64,000 bases of DNA from Adiantum capillus-veneris (lineage: Eukaryota; Streptophyta; Polypodiopsida; Polypodiales; Pteridaceae). The stretch is taken from positions 94,585,342 to 94,649,341 of the forward strand of contig CM043953.1 in NCBI GenBank assembly GCA_014529385.2, read 5' to 3'. Positions within the stretch are counted from its first letter, which is position 1. Every line of letters begins with the position of its first letter. The notes below the pieces were generated by a model. That model had not been told where the DNA came from. It did no database searches and saw nothing but the letters and a program-made list of their open reading frames with translations. Position numbers and translations under genes: made by a program. Of this stretch, positions 9,277 to 18,744 are shown piece after piece.

Positions 9277-10848
9277 TCATTTAGGGATCCATCGCAACAT
9301 TATTTTACTTTTCTTGGAGCGAGTGGTACGTTTCTTACAAGGCTTCTGTTTTTTAGCACTAGCTATGGTCGCTAAGGAAGCTTTAGGGACCCACTTGTAT
9401 GTTTTCTTCGTTACCTTAGGATGAGTCTTGTCGGAAGCGATATGCATTGCTTGTAGCATATTTAAGGGTATAGGAATTTCATCCCCCTCAGGTGTTACCC
9501 AGGTCGTCCCCCTATTTCCCCAAGTGTCTATGGTTGATGCTAGGTGGACCCAATCCACATTGTCCGACTCAGTCATCCCAGGTAGGATATCCATATAAGG
9601 AGAATCTTGGCCAATGTCTGTATCCTTCTTACAAGTGTAACAATATTGTAGTGGGGCCGAGTGAACTGTGGTGTCAGAGCGATGATCAATAATGGTTTTA
9701 CTCCCTAAGGGGTGTACCTTACCAGTCACCAAATCCACTCTAAGGACAGAGTCTTGGAATTGCAAATAGACATGATTTTTAGACCAATCATGAACCATTT
9801 GTGCTTCCCTCATGAATGGTCGTCCTAAAATCATTTCATATGACATAAGGTGTTTAGAGAAATCCATTACAATGAACGTATGTCGTACCTTGTGTCCTAG
9901 AACTTTGATCTTAAGATCCTTGAGCATCCCCATAGGTTTGGCTATGGTACCATTTGCCATCTTTACCACAATGTTAGTAACACTGAGGCGGGGTTTTCCC
10001 ATGGATTCCCAACAATCTTTTGTAACGATGCTAACTCCCGCACCACCATCAAGAATTCCCTTTATAGTTAATCCCTTGGTAGTGATGGGTAGGGTCGCAT
10101 TAGACTCGTCGCCTTCAAAATACTGCCCTAATTCGTTAATGGGTACCTCAATCACAGACTCGTGTCCATCTAAGTCAAGTGATTGCACATGATTTTCCTC
10201 ATCAATCATAATCAAGTCAGGCCTATTTGGTTGTGCAAACTGCGGTAATCCCGTTCGTAGCTCTCCATTAAGGAATGCTCGAAGTGCAAGGAATAACTCA
10301 GGATCTCCATACAGCTTTGCTATGATCGTGGTTCGGACCTCAGAAGACATGAAGTCCACTAGTTTGGCAACATTCATTGGCGTTTTGCAGGGTGTAGGTC
10401 CTTGACTAGGAACTGGTGAGGATGGAATCTCATATTCCTCAATGGGATCAGGTATTCCTTCGTTAAACATCCTTTCCAACAAGAAGGGTGTATGCTCACT
10501 TTCTGATGTCCCGTCCTCACTCCCTTCTTGGATGATACTAGATATGGCTAACGGTCTATGGTTCATGTGGGGTGGATGAACTTGCGTGGGAAACACTGTG
10601 TCATGAATTTTGACCTGCATGGGTTCTGGTTCTAGTTTCCTTTGAGTCTCCTCCACTAAACCTCTTAGATGTTTCACCTGCTTAATCTCGTCTACTGGGT
10701 TTGGGTACGTCCCAATCTTCTTTTTACGATTCTTCCCTTTTTGCCCCTGCGGTTTATCTTGGGGGTCTTGGATTGGATTTGGAAACACCTGTGGTGTTTT
10801 CAGAGGATCTTTATGATTTTCTCTTATTCGGTTTTCATTTGGTTCCAT
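9277..10848 (-). CDS. Element 1 aspartic protease polyprotein with C-terminal W-x-P-K motifs
   Basis: This 523-codon frame begins at an ATG inside the last 25 bases of gag and is offset -1 from it. Residues near 265-375 form a retropepsin: GILDGGAGVSIVTKDCW holds the catalytic aspartate, then a flap-like stretch (VVKMANGTIAKPMG) and MILGRPFM, the conserved I-L-G-R end. The usual D-[ST]-G-A is D-G-G-A here, so activity is uncertain; element E keeps D-S-G-A. The first 250 residues are proline- and charge-rich. After the protease come TYKWVPKASL, a lysine-rich run and the final RWIPK. Its likely role is processing Gag in a virus-like particle. No other enzyme follows. It may be expressed by -1 frameshifting on gag or by internal initiation. 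Confidence 0.85.
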   Translation of the reverse strand: MEPNENRIRENHKDPLKTPQVFPNPIQDPQDKPQGQKGKNRKKKIGTYPNPVDEIKQVKHLRGLVEETQRKLEPEPMQVKIHDTVFPTQVHPPHMNHRPLAISSIIQEGSEDGTSESEHTPFLLERMFNEGIPDPIEEYEIPSSPVPSQGPTPCKTPMNVAKLVDFMSSEVRTTIIAKLYGDPELFLALRAFLNGELRTGLPQFAQPNRPDLIMIDEENHVQSLDLDGHESVIEVPINELGQYFEGDESNATLPITTKGLTIKGILDGGAGVSIVTKDCWESMGKPRLSVTNIVVKMANGTIAKPMGMLKDLKIKVLGHKVRHTFIVMDFSKHLMSYEMILGRPFMREAQMVHDWSKNHVYLQFQDSVLRVDLVTGKVHPLGSKTIIDHRSDTTVHSAPLQYCYTCKKDTDIGQDSPYMDILPGMTESDNVDWVHLASTIDTWGNRGTTWVTPEGDEIPIPLNMLQAMHIASDKTHPKVTKKTYKWVPKASLATIASAKKQKPCKKRTTRSKKSKIMLRWIPK

Positions 10849-13800
10849 GTTACGGTTTTCTTTGTCGGTCTTTCCTTTGTGGTATTGGTTCTAGTCTCCA
10901 TTGTCTCGACTGAATCTGAATCATCCTCGAGGTCATTCATATACACGGGGTCATCACCTGTTCCTATGTTTGTTTTGAAACTTGGCTTTGAATTTTCCGT
11001 ATTCTGCGACTTATTCCTTCGTGTCTTCTTTTTCTTTGCTTGGATAACTGACGCGGTATCTCTCTCTTCGAGGATATGTCCTGGCCCTTGAAGCATGGAC
11101 CGTGTAATCGCATAAGCGGGTGCGACGGGTGGTATTGGCGATGTCACACTAGCAATTTCGACCAAATTTAGGGGTGTGATTTTAGGTGCATTTGGGTTAT
11201 AGGGGCATTGGGCAATCAAGTGATCTATGCCACAACGATTACATGTGAGTATTGGCATTGCAGACGTGCTCCCTTGATTCATTTGCATCTGTGCAGCATT
11301 CTTTTGCAGCCTAATAGGGCACTCCGCTGCCCGATGTGGTCCACCACACTCGTAGCATTGAAGAGGTGGCCTCCTAGCCTGGGTGTTGATATTTTGACCT
11401 CTGGATGCGAGAGCAACAGCTTGATAAACCGGCTTGACTTGCCCCCAACAATCTTCCATGTAGTATATAGGACACTCTTCCAATGTATCAAGTCCGTAGG
11501 CAATACTAGTGTCTATTTCCTCCTCACAGCCATCTGGATAAGCATTTGATGGCTCGCAACCCACTTGGTTCATAGGGGCGACTCTTGGATGCGGGGGCTG
11601 CGGTCCTAGCACAGGAGGTGGTAACGGTGTAGCTTGTACAACATTTTGAGATCTAGGGACCATGTGTTGCGGTAGTTGCTCAACAGGTGGAGTAGGCATC
11701 AATACAGGAGCTCGAGGCGCATCCGTCCAGGCTACAGGTGGTCTATTTGCCATCATACGTTTGATCATTAAACAATCCTTAGCTTGGTGACCATACCTAC
11801 CACATGCGTTGCAAGTTCCATTAAATTTTACTCTAAACGTAGGGCACTCACTAGTGCTATGTGGACCTAAGCAAATGGAACACCATTGTTGCTCCCTTCT
11901 TGGATACATGTGACTATTTTGAGGGGGTCGATTATCCTTAAGAGACTCTTGGATTGCCTTGGTGAGGTTTGTCAAGAATGTCTCAAATACCTTTGGCTCA
12001 TTGGCAATGGGCTTTGCAGTCATGGGTTCATACTCCATGGCTTGTGAGCTAGTGGATCTCGTGTCAGTAGACACCCTCATGCCTGCTATCATCAAGTTGT
12101 CCTCTAATTGGATTGCATTGGCAGTGACATCTTCCCAGGTTGTGATACCTCTAATCACTAGTCCATTATAGATTCCTTCATTCCTCAACCCTCGAATGAA
12201 TCGATCAAGCAGTTGGTTATTGTTGAAGCGCTCATTTACAGGGCAACGAGAGTTTAAGTGCTTTAGACGACTAATGAAGTCCCTTACTGACTCTCCTTCC
12301 TTACGTTCGGCCTTCTGTAGCTGAGATGCTACACCCCAAAGCACACCTTCTCGTATGTACTCCTTTAGAAACAACCTTCGAAGGGTAGGGTAGATTGTTT
12401 TCTCGTCCACCCTTAGGGTCCTATACCAATCTCCAGCCTTCCCACTTAATGTCAAGCTTAAGGCATTGCACTTATGTAGTTCGTTGCGTTCCCCTAAGGA
12501 ATCACATACTTGTTCAAACACTTCAATGTGCTTTCTAGCATCTTCGTCCCCATTGAATTTTTGCGTGAGTTTGGCAATTTGTACTGCCTTACTTCTAGGC
12601 TCTCTATCAGATGCATGACGCATATTTTCCGCGATAGATCGACCTATGGTTTGAGCAAACGCTGCCAAGTCACCTATGTGAGGAGGCAGGGCCGGTGGAG
12701 GTACTCTTGGAATCATATGTGGGAGAGGGACGGGTGCCGGTCTTGGCATATGTGTGGATGATGCAGGATATGGAACATAACCGGGCATAGGTCCACTCGG
12801 ATAAGAGCTAGGGAGCGGCACTTGAGGAGCATAAGCAAGTGGTACAATTGGAGGTGTGGGGGCCATGTGTGCATAAGGGGCTAGAGGCACATATGGTCGA
12901 GGCCCCATATTAGGTACTACGACACTAGGTAGTGGCACTACGCTAACCGTAGATGTCATCGGTACATTCTCTGTCAGGCTTATCCCTGGACTGAGCACTG
13001 TGTTTTCCTTAATAGAGGGTTGAGCCAAGTTAGGGAAGCTAAAGTTTTCGCTCGGAGGCTCAGATTGCATAGAGACCCCAGGTGAAATGACGTAAGATGG
13101 GTCCATGGGGCTCATTAGAGGAGTCTCCATTTGTGATAGAGTAGGCTGTTGAGCCTTGCTCGTATCCAGAAATCTCATGGGGCCAGTTGAGAGTATATTT
13201 ACCCCTCGGTTTTGCCTTTCGGATTGAATAATGCCATGGATAACATTACAAGTCATTTTCTGTTGATCTTCGATGCTCGTGGCACTAGAGGTGGATTGTA
13301 CAATCTCTATCCATCCTACATGGTAGGCGTGGCCAGAGTGTAGATCCGTCAACACCTCAGTGTGGAGGTCGTATGTCCAATGGTCATTAATGAACAATCC
13401 TTCTAGAGTCGACGTGTTAACGGTTTCTTGTGAGGTAGAAGCAATGTTGTTCCCCGTGGTTTTACTTGTCACCAACGGTACTCTAGAGGGAACTTCTGAA
13501 GGAGGCAGCTCAACAGGGCCTTCTTGGTAAGAAGTTGGTAGGATATCCACATGGACACTCTTTGGGGGTGTGGGGTCCACGTGCGATGTGAAAGGAGAGT
13601 CCACTTCCCCACCCCCTTCGTGTGCTTCATTTGCATCAGGTTTCGAGCGAGTAGCTCTACCTAATGTTTCCATGAAACAGCTAAACATACTAGTACTAGG
13701 CTGTGGAGCTTCGGGAGGTGCATGGCCTTCTCTCTCAGTGTTTTGGGTAGGGTATGCTTCCATGATTTCTGAGTCGGAGGAGGAATCACTAGCGGCTATT

Positions 13801-13937
13801 TTAGGGTCTTGGGTGGTGCTACCTTGTGTCCCCGCTGAGGGTCTAGAGCTTATCGTGGATGGGTAATGGGTGTCCGTATGAACAGAGGCACCCTCAATAT
13901 GCTCGTGTTCTAGCACCCGCCCAGAGCGTAAGTGCAT
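10824..13937 (-). CDS. Element 1 Gag, 1037 residues, with four zinc knuckles
   Basis: This is the longest intact frame in the window. Residues 1-440 are low-complexity, proline/serine-rich. About 470-620 is a Retrotrans_gag capsid domain: KLTQKFNGDEDARKHIEVFE, then LSLTLSGKAGDWYRTL and RLKHLNSRCPVNERFNNNQL. Zinc knuckles follow. CNACGRYGHQAKDC has normal CX2CX4HX4C spacing, whereas CSICLGPHSTSEC, CYECGGPHRAAEC and CNRCGIDHLIAQC have one residue fewer before the histidine. The C-terminus is basic. It should form the particle and bind the element's RNA. The ATG at 13937 is the first in frame after the leader. At over 1000 residues it is much longer than usual Ty3 Gags (300-500). The protease frame overlaps its end. 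Confidence 0.9.
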   Translation of the reverse strand: MHLRSGRVLEHEHIEGASVHTDTHYPSTISSRPSAGTQGSTTQDPKIAASDSSSDSEIMEAYPTQNTEREGHAPPEAPQPSTSMFSCFMETLGRATRSKPDANEAHEGGGEVDSPFTSHVDPTPPKSVHVDILPTSYQEGPVELPPSEVPSRVPLVTSKTTGNNIASTSQETVNTSTLEGLFINDHWTYDLHTEVLTDLHSGHAYHVGWIEIVQSTSSATSIEDQQKMTCNVIHGIIQSERQNRGVNILSTGPMRFLDTSKAQQPTLSQMETPLMSPMDPSYVISPGVSMQSEPPSENFSFPNLAQPSIKENTVLSPGISLTENVPMTSTVSVVPLPSVVVPNMGPRPYVPLAPYAHMAPTPPIVPLAYAPQVPLPSSYPSGPMPGYVPYPASSTHMPRPAPVPLPHMIPRVPPPALPPHIGDLAAFAQTIGRSIAENMRHASDREPRSKAVQIAKLTQKFNGDEDARKHIEVFEQVCDSLGERNELHKCNALSLTLSGKAGDWYRTLRVDEKTIYPTLRRLFLKEYIREGVLWGVASQLQKAERKEGESVRDFISRLKHLNSRCPVNERFNNNQLLDRFIRGLRNEGIYNGLVIRGITTWEDVTANAIQLEDNLMIAGMRVSTDTRSTSSQAMEYEPMTAKPIANEPKVFETFLTNLTKAIQESLKDNRPPQNSHMYPRREQQWCSICLGPHSTSECPTFRVKFNGTCNACGRYGHQAKDCLMIKRMMANRPPVAWTDAPRAPVLMPTPPVEQLPQHMVPRSQNVVQATPLPPPVLGPQPPHPRVAPMNQVGCEPSNAYPDGCEEEIDTSIAYGLDTLEECPIYYMEDCWGQVKPVYQAVALASRGQNINTQARRPPLQCYECGGPHRAAECPIRLQKNAAQMQMNQGSTSAMPILTCNRCGIDHLIAQCPYNPNAPKITPLNLVEIASVTSPIPPVAPAYAITRSMLQGPGHILEERDTASVIQAKKKKTRRNKSQNTENSKPSFKTNIGTGDDPVYMNDLEDDSDSVETMETRTNTTKERPTKKTVTWNQMKTE

Positions 13938-14816
13938 GTGCTTTTGATACCCTAAGGTGTTAAAAAGCTGCTCTAGGAGGCCTTGTGACTAGTTTTTAGC
14001 GTGTTTTTTGTTTGTTTTTTGGCTAGATTTTTTAGAGTGTGTCGTGGAATGGGCCGTGTGATAGCTCGAAACGAGCGTATCGGTCAGAGGGTCGTGCCGT
14101 GCTTTACAGCCCTCCGTTTGGTCACTCTATGCCCTCGGAATCCCTAAAACTGTCAATTTCCAGTAGGGAACTAGGCCCAAACTAGAAAGTCTAAGGGTGG
14201 AAGTGGGAAGAGAAAGGAGGAGAGTGGAGGACTTGTCCCACATGCTCTCATTCTCTCTTGAGAGAGTAGGATATATATATAAGAGTGAGTCTAGTATATA
14301 TCATAAGACTGACGATTGAGGCCTGGGCCTGGGCCTGGGCCTGGGCCTGGGCTTGGGTTTGGGTTTGGGGAAATGATCCCGATCTCGATATATCTTTTAT
14401 ACAAACCAACCCGTCCGTTTTAAGAGTCACGTTTTTTATTTTCGAAAAATTTAACCGCCCGCTCACTCGCGTTTTTATTTATTTATTATTATTATTATTT
14501 TTTTAAATGCAAAAAATGCAGAAATGCAAAAAATTGAAAAACGCAGAAATGCAGAAAATTGCAGAAATTGAAAATGCAGAAAATTGCAGAAATTGAAATT
14601 GAAGAAATTGAAAATGCAGAAATTGCAGAAATTGAAAAAACGCAAGAAATGCAGAAAATTGAAAAAGCACAGACAATAGCAGAAATTGAAACTTGACAGA
14701 AAATGCAGAAAACGCAAAAAACAGAAATCTCCACACACTCCTTCCCTGCCTTTCCTATGATAGAAATTGCACCACAAGGAAGCGTAAAGTGCTAACCGAG
14801 CTTAGTGTAGGGCATA
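13938..14816 (-). other. Leader of element 1 with low-complexity repeats
   Basis: This is the untranslated stretch between primer site and gag. It has a run of GGCCTG hexamers at about 14320-14352 and an A-rich region at about 14506-14720 built from short repeats of TGCAGAAATTG. Open frames through these repeats come from the repeats and are not genes. Packaging signals would be expected here, but no specific structure stands out. Confidence 0.7.
14320..14352. repeat. (GGCCTG)n hexanucleotide run
   Basis: Five or so consecutive GGCCTG units grade into GGGTTT-like repeats up to about 14370, in the leader of element 1. Confidence 0.9.
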
Positions 14817-14834
14817 TCCCCGGCAGCGGCGCCA
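14817..14834 (-). other. Primer-binding site, tRNA-Asp type (element 1)
   Basis: The minus strand reads TGGCGCCGCTGCCGGGGA, four bases inside the 5' LTR. It is complementary, with one difference, to the 3' end of plant tRNA-Asp. That primer is typical of Athila/Tat-group Ty3/Gypsy elements and differs from the tRNA-iMet used by the other elements here. Confidence 0.85.
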
Positions 14835-14838
14835 AAAA

Positions 14839-15088
14839 TGTGCGCTCCTTGCCGCACTATCGAAGCAAGGGACTTGCCAATACACCGTGTGCGAGCCACA
14901 AACGGCTCCAAGCACACAACAAGCCTAAACTAGCAAGCTCAAGGACGCAAAGGGTGTGTCACTCACCGCTCTACGCTCGCCTTCGTGGTGGATTCCTCGC
15001 CGCGATGAAGAAGAAGCTACAGTCGTGCCGCGCTCAACCGCTTCGCCGCCGTCGTGCCTTCGTAATGCTCGATCACACACACACTCTC

Positions 15089-15119
<31 letters not shown>

Positions 15120-15415
15120 AGGAGGTGAAGAAGAAGAAGATGGAGATGGAGCAAGAGCACTCTTCTATTGCACAAATGAGAGAATGAGTAAAAATTAGGT
15201 TTAGTTGGCTTTTATAGGAGCTCACCCCATTCACACTTGGGCGCCCATGCTTAACCAACTAATCCCTTGAATGTCCAAGTTAAAGTGCGCCTCTCATCGA
15301 CGATCACTCTTACCCTTTCCCTATTGGTCCGACAAGCCCGGTACCTGACTCTATCGAATACATAATACACGTCCATCGTAGGCGATAGGGTGTCCGTGTG
15401 CCGTGAGGGTTAACA
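14839..15415 (-). repeat. 5' LTR of element 1
   Basis: This 577-bp repeat matches 6538-7124. It has TG...CA ends, the CT/CA microsatellite at about 15080-15118 and the TATA box at 15210-15216. The CCAAC duplication follows at 15416. Confidence 0.95.
15210..15216 (-). promoter_or_regulatory. TATA box in the 5' LTR of element 1
   Basis: TATAAAA on the minus strand, about 200 bp into the LTR and conserved in the other LTR at 6919-6925. It is the only good TATA box in the LTR, so transcription probably starts 25-35 bases downstream. Confidence 0.6.
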
Positions 15416-16309
15416 CCAACAATAGATGCATCACTATTATTAATGCCTAAGCATTTGCTTGCTAAAACCTTTAAGTACCTAAGGAAATGCTATTTAATCC
15501 TACTTGCTAGGATTATCATATTTTGAGTAACCACTCCCACTGCAAATACAATGTCTTGCCTTGTAACTATCATAGAATATGTAATATTGTCTATGATTGA
15601 AGAATATAATACACTTTCTATTTCTGCTCTCTTAGCACCTGACTAGGGAGAATCTCCCTTGCTCAATTTCAAATATGACGATAGTGGGGTACTTACTTCC
15701 TTCCCTCCTTACATATCAAAACGTTGCAAGAACTTGTGGATATAAGATTCCTGAGATAATTTAAGAATACCCATTTTCATGTCTCTCTTGAAACACATAC
15801 CAAGCAAATGATTTGCTTCACCCAAATCCTTCATACCACTGTTTTTGCTCAGCATTTGCTTTAATTTGATAATCCCCTTAGTGGAATTTCCTACAATGAG
15901 CATGTCATCTATGTATAAGATGAGAATGATCAATGAATCATCATTGAGTTTTCGTGTATACAAGTAATGATCCTCTTGACTCCTAAATTCTTGGACAACA
16001 TAAAGGCATCAAACGTTGCCTTCAGACATGCTTTGAGTTGTAAAGCGCTTTTTGAGTTTGCATACAAGCTCCTCTTTGCTAGGTTGTTCAAAACCTTCAT
16101 ATTGCTTCATGTAAACATTCTCTTCAAGATCCCCATGAAGAAAGAGTGTTTTCACATCCATTTTAACAAACTACTTCATGTCCTCAATGGCTACTAATCC
16201 AAGCACTATATATAGTGTAGTCATCTTGACCACTGGGGAGAAGATTTTGTCAAAATCAACTCTCTTCTACTGCTTGAAGGCCTTAGCAACCAATCTAGCC
16301 TTGTACTTA
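15416..16309 (-). pseudogene. Copia-A reverse transcriptase remnant
   Basis: The minus strand reads KARLVAKAFKQ, VDFDKIFSPVVKMTTLYIVL, VKMDVKTLFLHGDLEENVYM, a degenerate YGLKQ region, then SLIILILYIDDMLIVG and MKDLGEANHLLGM. This is the Copia reverse transcriptase with an intact Y-I-D-D box at about 15900. Stops and a shift occur before the catalytic box. The first codons (up to PKPKY) are on the far side of element 2 at 27654, and the RNase H part is on the far side of element 1. Confidence 0.9.
16305..16309. other. Target-site duplication ACTTA (left) of element 2
   Basis: ACTTA precedes the left LTR and recurs at 27654-27658. Removing element 2 and one copy joins the Copia-A sequence DDPKPKY to KARLVAK. 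Confidence 0.95.
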
Positions 16310-16408
16310 TGTGAGACCAGGGAGTTTGTATTTTTTCTCACCTCCCAGTCTCTTGCCCATTATATAGGCAACCCCCGAGCTTGGATCAGACTGGCCCTTG
16401 GCCTGACA
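16310..16408 (-). repeat. 3' LTR of element 2 (99 bp)
   Basis: Matches 27541-27653 with indels. It contains TATATAA (minus strand) near 16361-16368. The TG...CA ends and adjoining purine tract define it. Confidence 0.9.
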
Positions 16409-16424
16409 TTACTTCCCCCCTTGG
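16409..16424 (-). other. Polypurine tract of element 2
   Basis: The minus strand reads CCAAGGGGGGAAGTAA immediately before the LTR start TGTCAGG. Element 3 has the same tract with one difference. Confidence 0.85.
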
Positions 16425-16477
16425 AGAAGCATTTTTATCCCAAGTGGCACCTTCCTCAAGTCTGTCTTTCCACTTGA

Positions 16478-16690
16478 CTAATGCTTGGCAATGCACATGA
16501 TGATGCGTACGTAGATCTGATAGTTAAAAATGTGCCCAAGTTCATGCAGCTGGGTTGGAGGTTCAATGAAATCTACCAAAATATATTGGTTAATGATGTT
16601 GTCGTCCCTATGCAAGCATTTACATAAACAACTTACATGAAAAACCGGATGAATACAAGAGATCGCTGCTAAAGAGTGTTTGTAATCCAT
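16478..16690 (-). pseudogene. Integrase C-terminal remnant (element 2)
   Basis: This frame contains IHPVFHVSCLCKCLHRDDN, matching the H-P-V-F-H-V-S-x-L-K segment at the C-terminal end of plant Ty3 integrases just before the chromodomain position. The residues after it do not form a recognisable chromodomain. It is the last coding sequence before the 3' LTR. Confidence 0.75.
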
Positions 16691-16929
16691 ATCTCCAACT
16701 TGCTTGAGTATCTTAAAAGGCCCACACTATCTCAGAGGTAACTTAGGTACTAGTCTAGTTTTCAAACTTTCTGAATGCTTCGGTACACGTAAAAATACCT
16801 CTCCCCTTCCGTGAAAGTTACTTGTCAACGTTTCTTATTAGCATACTTTTTGTATCTGTAATGTGCTTGTCGAACATTTTGACACAAAATTTTTGACAAG
16901 CAAGTTTCAACATATCTATGTGATCTTGG

Positions 16930-17700
16930 AGAAAATCCTTGACCTACTGAAATTTCTCAATTGCCAACCGCATCATAACTGGTGATCTACGTTGAAAACC
17001 ATACATAAGCATGAAAGGACTAAAACCAGTCATCATATGCTTAGCATTATTGTAAGCAAACTCTAGAATAGGGAGATAATCTTCCCAATTTGATTGCCTT
17101 TGGCTAACATATACTCTTAGCATATCCTTTAGCACTTAATTAACACATTCAAGTCTAACCATTTGTTTTTGGATGATCTAGAGTACTGATGTTGAGTTGT
17201 GTACCCAAGCGTTTAAATAGAAATCTTTAGAAATGATTGTTAAACTTGGGATCGAGATCACAAACAATATTGTTGGGCAACCCGTGTAGTCTATACAAAT
17301 TGTCAACAAATAAATTAGCTAACTCTGGAGTTTTGATTGTGGACTTGGTTGTAATAAATTTATAAAGTTTAGTTAAGTTAACCGATGTACTACCACCCAT
17401 ACCAAGTCATGACCTCGTACAATGGTTGGTAAACCCACAATGAGATCCATAGAGATATTTTCTCGTTTACCATTGGGAATCTCCAAAGGATGAAGAGACC
17501 TCTTGCTTTTAGGCACTCCGCTTTATTCACTTGACTTTTTTGGCAATGCAAGACATAGTCTTAAACATACCTGCATAAACCTGGCTAGTAAAAATGTCAT
17601 TGTACAAGTGTATAAGTTTTCTTTATGCCTAAGGTGCCTTGCACTGGGATTGTCATGACATTCATAAAGAATTTGGCATCAAATTTCTACGTCCATCGGT
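16930..17700 (-). pseudogene. Ty3/Gypsy integrase remnant (element 2)
   Basis: The 17135-16944 frame reads MLKDMLRVYVSQRQSNWEDY then LPILEFAYNNAKHMMTGFSP, the standard post-core integrase segment W-x-x-x-L-x-x-x-E-F-A-Y-N. Upstream, stop-broken translation near 17380-17460 gives NISMDLIVGLPTIVRGHDLV, equivalent to the I-S-M-D-F-I-x-G-L-P start of the core. The gene is clearly dead. The part of the core holding the second aspartate is degenerate. Confidence 0.8.
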
Positions 17701-17715
17701 ATATAAACTCTCCCC

Positions 17716-18533
17716 TTGTGGAGTAGGTACCCATCATCTATGGTAAATTTCTTCCATTGCAGCAACTCCACTCGAAAGAGGAGAACTGGGTGTGGGTGTG
17801 GAGGAACAAGACACACTACCACCATTGGAGTGAGAAGGATCTCTCATTTTCACATGGCTCCACACTTTGGATTATGTGGCATCATACTCATATTTTCCCT
17901 TCAGAGATTCCAAAAACTCACTTTGAAGCCCTTTGAAGAGGAGAGAAAATCGATCTCAAGCATACGTCCAAGAGCATCAACTACCACATTGTATTGTCCT
18001 TTATGATACCAAAACTTTGCATCATACTCCTGAAGAATCTCAGCCCACCTGGTCTTTTGACCCTTCAAATCGGTTTGTTGTGTAAATGTTTTATACTTTC
18101 ATGGTCAAACACAACTTCAAACTGAGCCCCATACAAATAATATCTCCACATGTTCAGAGTAAACACTATCACATAGAGTTCTCTTTTGTAAGCATAATAA
18201 TTCTATTGTGTAGAATCAAGTTTCTTTCTTTCAAATGCAATTGGTCTTCCCTCATGCAAAAGGATTTCTCTAGTAGCACGATTATTAGCATATATGTCTA
18301 ACACAAACGGTTTCATAAAGTCCTCAATAAATAAAATAGGAGTTGTAGCTAATGCAACCTTGAGAGCATCGAAACTTTTTCGTTGAGCTTCTCCCCACTG
18401 AAAGGATTTTCCTTGGCTTTCAGTTGGTCCGACATCAAAATAGAAATATGAGCATAATTTTTAACGAACCGTCGATAAAAACTTGCCTCAACTCTTCCAA
18501 TGTTTTGTAAGAAGGCCATCGCCCAATGGTATT
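17716..18533 (-). pseudogene. Reverse transcriptase connection and RNase H remnant (element 2)
   Basis: From 18533 downward the minus strand gives EASFYRRFVKNYAHISILMS and FDALKVALATTPIL, then FMKPFVLDIYANNRATREIL, the first RNase H aspartate region (usual F-x-x-x-x-D-A-S). ELYVIVFTLNMWRYYLYG follows. The family pattern is unmistakable, but stops and shifts occur throughout and the second residue after the catalytic aspartate is changed. It continues the reverse transcriptase at 23963-24540 across element 3. Confidence 0.85.
18529..18533. other. Target-site duplication GTATT (left) of element 3
   Basis: GTATT precedes the left LTR; GTATC at 23963-23967 follows the right one. They differ at one base, consistent with age. 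Confidence 0.75.
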
Positions 18534-18708
18534 TGAAAGGCCAAAGGGTGGACTGGCATATCGTTCTCCTCCCAACCTCCCTACTTATAGCCCTTGGCCC
18601 TTGCAAGTAGGACCCCTTGACTTATGCATGGCCTCCAGCTCCTAGCCACACTGAGCCATTCAGTCCCTGGCCCTTGGCCGGTTGCCCGGTCCTACCATTG
18701 GCCTGACA
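18534..18708 (-). repeat. 3' LTR of element 3 (175 bp)
   Basis: Matches 23787-23962 at roughly nine in ten positions by eye. It has TG...CA ends and adjoins a purine tract at 18709. Confidence 0.9.
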
Positions 18709-18724
18709 TTACTCCCCCCTTGGA
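18709..18724 (-). other. Polypurine tract of element 3
   Basis: The minus strand reads CCAAGGGGGGAGTAA before the LTR start TGTCAGG, the same arrangement as in element 2. Confidence 0.85.
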
Positions 18725-18744
18725 GAAGCGTTTTTATTCTCAAA

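Larger units (their letters stand above)
6538..15415 (-). mobile_element. Element 1: full-length non-autonomous Gag-protease LTR retrotransposon
   Basis: It is bounded by 587- and 577-bp LTRs starting TGTGCGCTCC and ending GGTTAACA on the plus strand. The flanks are CCAAC at 6533-6537 and CCAAC at 15416-15420. It contains a tRNA-Asp-type primer site, a leader, a 1037-codon gag, a 523-codon protease frame, a tail with W-x-P-K motifs, about 1.6 kb of non-coding sequence and a polypurine tract. No reverse transcriptase, RNase H or integrase can be found in the 8.9 kb, so mobility would need enzymes from another element. The LTR copies differ by about eight substitutions by eye plus microsatellite length, so it is fairly young. 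It resembles the described plant TR-GAG class, with a protease added. Confidence 0.95.

Noticed and set aside
10669-13866. Plus-strand frames opposite element 1 gag and protease
   Set aside because: They are antisense shadows of the two long minus-strand genes.
14475-14777. Phenylalanine-rich membrane-like proteins upstream of element 1 gag
   Set aside because: They come from an A-rich low-complexity leader read on the opposite strand in all three frames.
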